In this document: piece after piece, positions 23,684 through 28,586 of the stretch
Layout: each line of letters starts with the position of its first letter
Position numbering within the stretch: position 1 is the stretch's first letter
Virus record (IMG/VR): IMGVR_UViG_3300025122_000107
Location: 1-28,586 of that record
Direction: 5' to 3' (one strand)
DNA: 28,586 nucleotides
DNA from: a virus
Notes under the pieces: generated by a model
Seen by the model: the letters and a program-made list of their open reading frames with translations, nothing else
The model's database searches: none
What the model was told of the DNA's origin: nothing
Translations under genes and position numbers: made by a program

Positions 23684-25120
23684 TCATTTTTTTGGCACTT
23701 CATTATACCATTTGTCTCTATCACTATAGCGATGACCAATTATTCCCATTGTTATGCTCTGTGCAATTTCATTTCCAACGGAGCCATGCTTTGACCATGT
23801 TCCATAACCATCGCCGCTGCTCAGGTTTGCGAGATTTGCATCCACAACACTATCGACAGTGTGCACCGTATGATATGGATAAGCACCAGCACCGGCGTCC
23901 CAGAAATCAACCACCCGGGTGCCGCCCGTGTGCCCCCCAAAGCGATGTGGGTTATATTTTCCAGATGCATCAATCCAAAAATCTCGCTCCCACATTGGCG
24001 GTGGTGCGACGGCATGGCTGATTCCAGAAGACCGCTCATTCCAATCAACGTCAACCTCAGTCATTTGATGCAAAACTGTCATCGTAGCAGTAAGTTTAAT
24101 TACTTTTGGCATTATTGAGAAAGGTTTTTTGTACATCAACCATCCATCATCCTCAGAATATTCCTGAGAAAAGCTTTCAAATTTACATAGCGCGCCGTCA
24201 TCGATTGGCATGCCCGCGGGGCTATATCCCTTAAGCCAATCACGAATAAGATTTCCAAATTTAACTAACAGCACGCCACCTGGTGATTTCGTTTCAATAT
24301 TATATGCTGCGTTTTGACTGTAAAATTCAACAGGGTCTCCTGCTTGGTAAGATCTTGATCTTGTTTCCCACGTTTCTCCGCCCTCATGTGGCTTTCTTCT
24401 TTTTCTCCTCGTTGTTTTGGAATCTGCATGTACATGAGATGCAAAAGGCTTTTGAATTGCTATATGCGGATAAAGCGATTTTATAAGTCCATTAACAGTT
24501 TGCATATTATAAAAAGCTTCATCAACATCCTCCGCAACTGTTTTCCATGATAATGTTATTGTTCTTTTATTAGCAGTAAACATTTCCATATGGTCCATTC
24601 TATTGAATCCTTCCTCTGATTCCCAGCCATGATCCCACGAATCGGAAAAGTCCGTTATAAATGCTTTAAAGGCAAAAAGTCTGGTCCCATTAAGCGATTG
24701 AAACAATAATTTTTGTCCTTTATTATATAAAGAATCAGCAGAGTGTCGTTGGCCGGTTCTTCGCCTAGGCCTTTGTGACGTCACACCGGTGTCCGAACGA
24801 TATTTGGCGCTATGAAAACCATGTTCGTTTTTATATTTGGCCGGCGAATATTCCCACCACGCGGCGGAGTCGGCGTTGGGCGGTGGCCGAAGCTTCGCCT
24901 TTGAAACTGTTAGTTTTGGAATGGTACCGTCTGGCAGAACACTTTCGTCTATTTCGAGTAAATTTTTCTGGTGTGCGATATTATGGCTACGTGTTTTAGT
25001 CCATTTTTTTCTTTCGACTTGAAACCAATATTTTTTCTTTTCCACACCAGTCACATTTTCTCGCACTAAATCAGAAGCAGGCATTGGAGGCTCATTAAGC
25101 GTATGTCGTCGTTTACCCAT
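23684..25120 (-). CDS. Tail/baseplate protein, 478 aa (paralogue of the next gene)
   Basis: The N-terminus is basic. The central part holds GFNRMDHMEMFTANKRTITL followed by VAEDVDEAFYNM and IKSLYPHI, then a disordered basic linker with RRKRRK, and then FGNLIRDWL and CKFESFSQEYSEDDGW, closing with ATMTVLHQM. The same order is found in the gene upstream (25142-26563), so the two are paralogues. No enzyme motif is present. I infer a tail tube, tube initiator or wedge role from position and size. Start: ATG at 25120, GAGGA about 8 nt upstream. Confidence 0.78.
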   Translation of the reverse strand: MGKRRHTLNEPPMPASDLVRENVTGVEKKKYWFQVERKKWTKTRSHNIAHQKNLLEIDESVLPDGTIPKLTVSKAKLRPPPNADSAAWWEYSPAKYKNEHGFHSAKYRSDTGVTSQRPRRRTGQRHSADSLYNKGQKLLFQSLNGTRLFAFKAFITDFSDSWDHGWESEEGFNRMDHMEMFTANKRTITLSWKTVAEDVDEAFYNMQTVNGLIKSLYPHIAIQKPFASHVHADSKTTRRKRRKPHEGGETWETRSRSYQAGDPVEFYSQNAAYNIETKSPGGVLLVKFGNLIRDWLKGYSPAGMPIDDGALCKFESFSQEYSEDDGWLMYKKPFSIMPKVIKLTATMTVLHQMTEVDVDWNERSSGISHAVAPPPMWERDFWIDASGKYNPHRFGGHTGGTRVVDFWDAGAGAYPYHTVHTVDSVVDANLANLSSGDGYGTWSKHGSVGNEIAQSITMGIIGHRYSDRDKWYNEVPKK

Positions 25121-25141
25121 TTTTTATTTCCTCATAAAATA

Positions 25142-26563
25142 TCATCCCAAAGCCCGGATCTCTTGGGTTTTTCGAATCAGATCTTTAGAACGTTTTTTAT
25201 CTTCTGTTTTTAGCGCAGCATCGCTTAGATAATAGTTTGGCACGGCGTGGGATACCTTTTTATCCCATTCAATCATTTCTCGCATTTGTGGTGGAACTTT
25301 ACTGTTTGTTACCTTACCGTCTGGGTCAAATGTCCATTTAACCTCCTCTAGCCCAACAGAGCCTGGTTTTGTTGGTGTTGATGGAAATTGACCCAGTTGA
25401 ACTGCTTGATGTGCCCAACTATCTGCAGCGGTGATTCTGCCGGTGCGATCAATAAAGTTAGTTTTAGTTGCTGCCCAGCCTCCAGCGCTCAAATATCTAT
25501 CTTGTGGTGTGCCCCCACCGCCATCAATTAAGCCCAAATAATGAGTATGATGTACAACTATTGAAAAGCTTAAATTTAAAATTTTTGGAGCATATGTTGG
25601 CTGCCAACTGGACATGTCTATGACAGGCGGATTACTGGAGGTATCCGAACCAGCACCCCATTTTTTAGGTTTATACTTATGCTGCTCATCCAACCCCGTT
25701 AAAAGATCTTCTTCAATTGCATCACTCCAATTCACTTCAAACCCTTCAATACGACCGGTAAGGCCATCAGTGAGGATCGTGTCGCCTTTTCCATAATATG
25801 GTGCTCTAGAATTTCTAATTAAATTAAGGAATCTAAATAATAAACGTGGGTCAGAATTTTTTAAAAATGTTTTCATTCCCGTACTAGGCAATATATATGT
25901 TGGATAAAGCCAACGAGATATAAGCCCCACTTTATATACATTGTGTTCTGCTTCTTCGAAACTCTCTGCGACTACCTTAAAATTAAGGTCTATTTTCCTT
26001 GTTGTCCTTTTGTATGTTGACATTGGGTCCATTCGACCAACGATGGTTTCATCTTGCCATTCTAAAGCATAATTTTCTTTTATCGATTCTATAAAAGCTG
26101 GGAATGTTACATATTCTACCGCATGGGCGGTCTCGGAGCTGCTCTTCGAGTCGGTCCAGTTCTTTTGCGGCGGGCCAACTCTTCCTATTTCAATTTGTAA
26201 CTCTTGTTTCTCTAAAGTTTCTTTGTTTTGGGCCCAGCGCGCGCCTTGATGGCGTTTTTTCCGGGCGCGCTTCCGTCGATGAAAATCAATTCTAGATGAA
26301 TCTTTATAAGCTAGTGGGGACTTCTGCTTCCAGGCGAGCGAAGCATTATCATATATTTCTCCCAACACCGCTGCATAACTCACTTCGCCGCTTGTCCGCC
26401 GGATTGACATTTTAGCCGGATTGGCCTGCTTCCAAAAATGAAACGAATCGGAGGGCTGAGTTACTGTGACTGGCTTTCCAGGTTGCTTAAACAGCCAGCT
26501 AAGTTTATCAGGGTCATATTCAAACTTCATATTAGTGGCATCTGTATCGGTCAAGCTAGACAT
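25142..26563 (-). CDS. Tail/baseplate protein, 473 aa (paralogue of the next gene)
   Basis: Basic N-terminal region with RKRARKKRH, then IVGRMDPMSTYKRTTRKIDL, VAESFEEAEHNVYKV, RWLYPTYILP, RFLNLIRNSRAPYYG, GRIEGFEVNWSDAIEEDLL, and a final strand LSFSIVVHHTHYLGL. The repeated points shared with the downstream gene are RMDxM...R.I.L, VAE...EA..N and LYP. It starts at ATG 26563 behind GGGGGA (9 nt) and a possible late promoter. It directly follows the tape measure gene in transcription order, which is where tube-initiator or distal tail genes often lie. The exact role is unknown. Confidence 0.78.
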   Translation of the reverse strand: MSSLTDTDATNMKFEYDPDKLSWLFKQPGKPVTVTQPSDSFHFWKQANPAKMSIRRTSGEVSYAAVLGEIYDNASLAWKQKSPLAYKDSSRIDFHRRKRARKKRHQGARWAQNKETLEKQELQIEIGRVGPPQKNWTDSKSSSETAHAVEYVTFPAFIESIKENYALEWQDETIVGRMDPMSTYKRTTRKIDLNFKVVAESFEEAEHNVYKVGLISRWLYPTYILPSTGMKTFLKNSDPRLLFRFLNLIRNSRAPYYGKGDTILTDGLTGRIEGFEVNWSDAIEEDLLTGLDEQHKYKPKKWGAGSDTSSNPPVIDMSSWQPTYAPKILNLSFSIVVHHTHYLGLIDGGGGTPQDRYLSAGGWAATKTNFIDRTGRITAADSWAHQAVQLGQFPSTPTKPGSVGLEEVKWTFDPDGKVTNSKVPPQMREMIEWDKKVSHAVPNYYLSDAALKTEDKKRSKDLIRKTQEIRALG

Positions 26564-26585
26564 TAATAATATCCCCCTTCATATA

Positions 26586-26593
26586 TATTTATG
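26586..26593 (-). promoter_or_regulatory. Possible T4-type late promoter
   Basis: CATAAATA on the minus strand, one mismatch from the T4 late box TATAAATA, in the 52-nt AT-rich gap between the tape measure gene and the next tail gene. Its predicted start would fall just before the GGGGGA ribosome site. AT-rich context makes chance matches likely. Confidence 0.25.
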
Positions 26594-26615
26594 TTTAATA
26601 ATAAAATATTAATCA

Positions 26616-28586
26616 TTAAAATGTTTCCTCCATAAATTTATCTGCTTGCTTCGAATTAACAAATTTCATCAATGTTCTTCCGTTTAATTTTCCTTCTACA
26701 TTAATTTTTTGTGGCCTGCTCGCAACTTGCTTAGCAATTTCTTCCCCTAACTTTTTAATTGTGTCATCAGATAATGTTGTTGGTCCTGGTTCTCCAGCAG
26801 GTGTTCCTCCTCCACCGGCACTGCCTAGCCCCATTATAGGTGGTGATTTACCAGCAATTGTTAGACCTCCTCCTGCTGCTATAGCAAGAGTTACCAAAGG
26901 TACAGTTGTTAATGCTTTAAGGCTAATAACTAAAGTGTTGACAGCAGAAGCCACCGCATCAAATGGACTTACCAATGCGCTAACTGCCGTCCCCATCGCT
27001 AAAAGTGTTTGGGTCGATTCTTTAAGAGCCGGGGCCAGTTCAGAAAACTTTTGTCCTGATGTCATGACGTTGCCTAGGCCCGTGAACATTTGGCCCAACG
27101 CTTCCAAGTCTTTTGTCTTAATAAATGCCAATGCTAATGCTAACGCGCCAAACCCGAGCGCCATTAAAAAGAGCCCTATTGCTGCGAAAGGCCCTGCGAG
27201 AGCGATCCCCATGGCAGCGAAGGCTATCATTCCCAGCGCCAAAGCAGTTTCCATTATATTTGGATTTGCAGATAATAATACTTCTACAAGCCCAGTCACA
27301 GCATAAATAACTAAGGATAAACCAGCCGCAATTATAAATATGGCCGCGGCAAACAACAACATTGGTATGGCTGCCGTCATTGTCGCTGGGGCTAATGCCG
27401 CAAAAGTCGCAATCATCGCAACCAAAACTACCCCTAATGCAATAAGTACTCCTATGACCATCCATCCTGCATCACCACTGTCTTTTAGGGCGACTGCCAA
27501 TTTAGCAACAGCGTCAACTAATGGCACTAGTGCTATTATTACTATGGCAATTGCAGCGGCAAAAAGCAGTATATTCCAATTTAACCCGCGTGATGCTTTA
27601 GTGGCCGTAACTTGAGCCACAGCCATTGTTTCAGTGGCGGTAGTGTTTATTCCTTTTGCAATGGTATCTGCTTCAACTGCTGTGGTCTCTGCGGCTTTTG
27701 CAGTGACTGAAGCCCATACTTTAGCGACCAATCTCCCAACGGCTGTAAACATTTCATTTGTTAAAATACGCCATGTAACATATAACCCTAATAAAATTCC
27801 TAATGCTGGAATCAAATATCCGTTTAGTACTTCATTCCAACCCAACAATGTGTCTACTAAATAACGAACTAGATCTATAATTGGTTCAACAGCTTGAGCG
27901 AATTGTCTTTTTAATTCTGTTAATTTCTTTGTTATGTCAACTTGATTTACATATTGTGCCTCCATTTCTTCCATTGTACCGGTAAACCCTTGAGCTTGTA
28001 ATTCAGCTTCTCTTAGTGATTCCGCATTACCACTCATTACAGCTGCGACGGCTTCCATATCGCCCCCTAATGTTTTTGCGATATAATTTCGTTGGAAGCG
28101 GTCCATCGACGCCCATGATTGCCCAGAAGCATCTAGAGACTCTTGAATCATTCTTAAGCGTTCAGGTTCTTCTGCTTCCAGCATTTGTAGAGAATCCATA
28201 TATTGACCCCCTAATATAGCATTTAAACCCATTGCAGCTTGGGCTGCATCTTCAAAAGTATCGAACCTCTCTGTTATAGCAAGTAATTGTGAAGTAGCAG
28301 TGCCTGTCGCTTTCGCTTGCGCGGCCATACTTTTAAAAATTCTAGTGGCATCTTTTCCATACTTTGCAAGCGATTTACCAGCAGACTTTAACTCTTGAGC
28401 TAAGCGTTTGGGTGGTATTCCTATCTCTGATCCCATTTTAACAAGATCCATCGATAGTTGTTGCGCTTCTGCATGTGTCATACCTAAAGATTTTGTCATA
28501 AGGTTCATATTGTCTGAAAATTCTGTTGCACTAACTCCTGCCCCTTCCATATAAACAGCCAATTGAGTTATTTCTGCTTGCGCGCT
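26616..28586 (-). CDS. Tail tape measure protein, N-terminus cut by window edge
   Basis: The frame runs open to the last base, so the start is outside; an in-frame TTG at 28560-28562 is not a real start. The visible ~656 residues begin with a helical, Ala/Met-rich region (FSDNMNLMTKSLGMTHAEAQ, then alternating helices with QAKATGTATSQLL), then several long hydrophobic segments (about residues 330-480, e.g. LNWNILLFAAAIAIVIIALV), a Gly/Pro-rich hinge, and a closing helix. This is the usual pattern of tape measure proteins, which set tail length and may cross the host membrane during DNA entry. The next genes are tail genes, which agrees. Confidence 0.85.
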   Translation of the reverse strand, partial: SAQAEITQLAVYMEGAGVSATEFSDNMNLMTKSLGMTHAEAQQLSMDLVKMGSEIGIPPKRLAQELKSAGKSLAKYGKDATRIFKSMAAQAKATGTATSQLLAITERFDTFEDAAQAAMGLNAILGGQYMDSLQMLEAEEPERLRMIQESLDASGQSWASMDRFQRNYIAKTLGGDMEAVAAVMSGNAESLREAELQAQGFTGTMEEMEAQYVNQVDITKKLTELKRQFAQAVEPIIDLVRYLVDTLLGWNEVLNGYLIPALGILLGLYVTWRILTNEMFTAVGRLVAKVWASVTAKAAETTAVEADTIAKGINTTATETMAVAQVTATKASRGLNWNILLFAAAIAIVIIALVPLVDAVAKLAVALKDSGDAGWMVIGVLIALGVVLVAMIATFAALAPATMTAAIPMLLFAAAIFIIAAGLSLVIYAVTGLVEVLLSANPNIMETALALGMIAFAAMGIALAGPFAAIGLFLMALGFGALALALAFIKTKDLEALGQMFTGLGNVMTSGQKFSELAPALKESTQTLLAMGTAVSALVSPFDAVASAVNTLVISLKALTTVPLVTLAIAAGGGLTIAGKSPPIMGLGSAGGGGTPAGEPGPTTLSDDTIKKLGEEIAKQVASRPQKINVEGKLNGRTLMKFVNSKQADKFMEETF

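Noticed and set aside
26761-27306. 181-aa plus-strand frame opposite the tape measure gene
   Set aside because: It is a mirror of the Ala-rich tape measure coding strand, Ala/Pro/Asn-rich and without a plausible start region.
1-28586. CRISPR arrays, insertion sequences, integrase or attachment sites
   Set aside because: No regular repeats, transposase-like frames or duplicated tRNA ends were seen; both tRNAs are complete and inside the transcribed run.

Overview
The window looks like part of the genome of a large, AT-rich tailed phage with a contractile (myovirus-type) tail. It carries tail and baseplate genes, including a tape measure protein and a T4 gp53/LysM-type protein, next to a broad DNA-replication set: a family C polymerase, a family A polymerase, a SF4 helicase, a UvsX/RecA recombinase, a gp32-like single-strand-binding protein and a 5' exonuclease. 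A small lipoprotein, a lytic transglycosylase and bacterial-type tRNAs suggest a Gram-negative host. The gene set resembles marine myoviruses, but that is recall, not a database result. Every gene I can support is on the minus strand, so transcription runs from the right end to the left, and both window ends cut a gene.

Reading in transcription order (right to left). 28586-19188 is the virion block: tape measure (cut by the edge), two related ~475-aa tail proteins, a gp53-like baseplate protein, a 935-aa baseplate/hub-like protein and a 428-aa structural protein. 19210-14125 is a replication/recombination block: polymerase domain of a family A DNA polymerase, a divergent tubulin/FtsZ-like protein, ssb with its own promoter and strong terminator, uvsX and a 5'-3' exonuclease. 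14118-11473 is a tRNA/chaperone island: promoter, tRNA-Ile(UAU), a 59-aa lipoprotein, a complete DnaK, tRNA-Arg(UCU) and a four-helix membrane protein. 11460-10162 is a cluster of very small genes: several SH3/KOW-like proteins in overlapping tandem, an ORF with no usable start codon, a one-helix membrane protein, and two promoters that resemble each other. 10162-1 is a tightly coupled run: helicase, B12-dependent ribonucleotide reductase, GroES-like co-chaperonin, an unknown protein, a lytic transglycosylase, two linked unknown proteins (one possibly nucleotidyltransferase-like, one with a Rossmann-like start), a 96-aa protein and the DnaE-type polymerase (C-terminus outside the window).

Working model (inference): the phage carries a bacterial-style division of labour, with a DnaE replicase plus a dismantled Pol I (polymerase domain and 5' exonuclease as separate genes), its own dNTP supply, and host-like protein-folding helpers. 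The most unusual items are the tubulin-like gene between polA and ssb, the full-length DnaK between two tRNAs, the coexistence of family A and family C polymerases, the tRNA-Ile with a UAU anticodon, and the tandem SH3-like microgene array with a frame break at a 7-A run. There is no stretch over 300 bases without a gene. I saw no CRISPR array, insertion sequence, integrase or attachment site.
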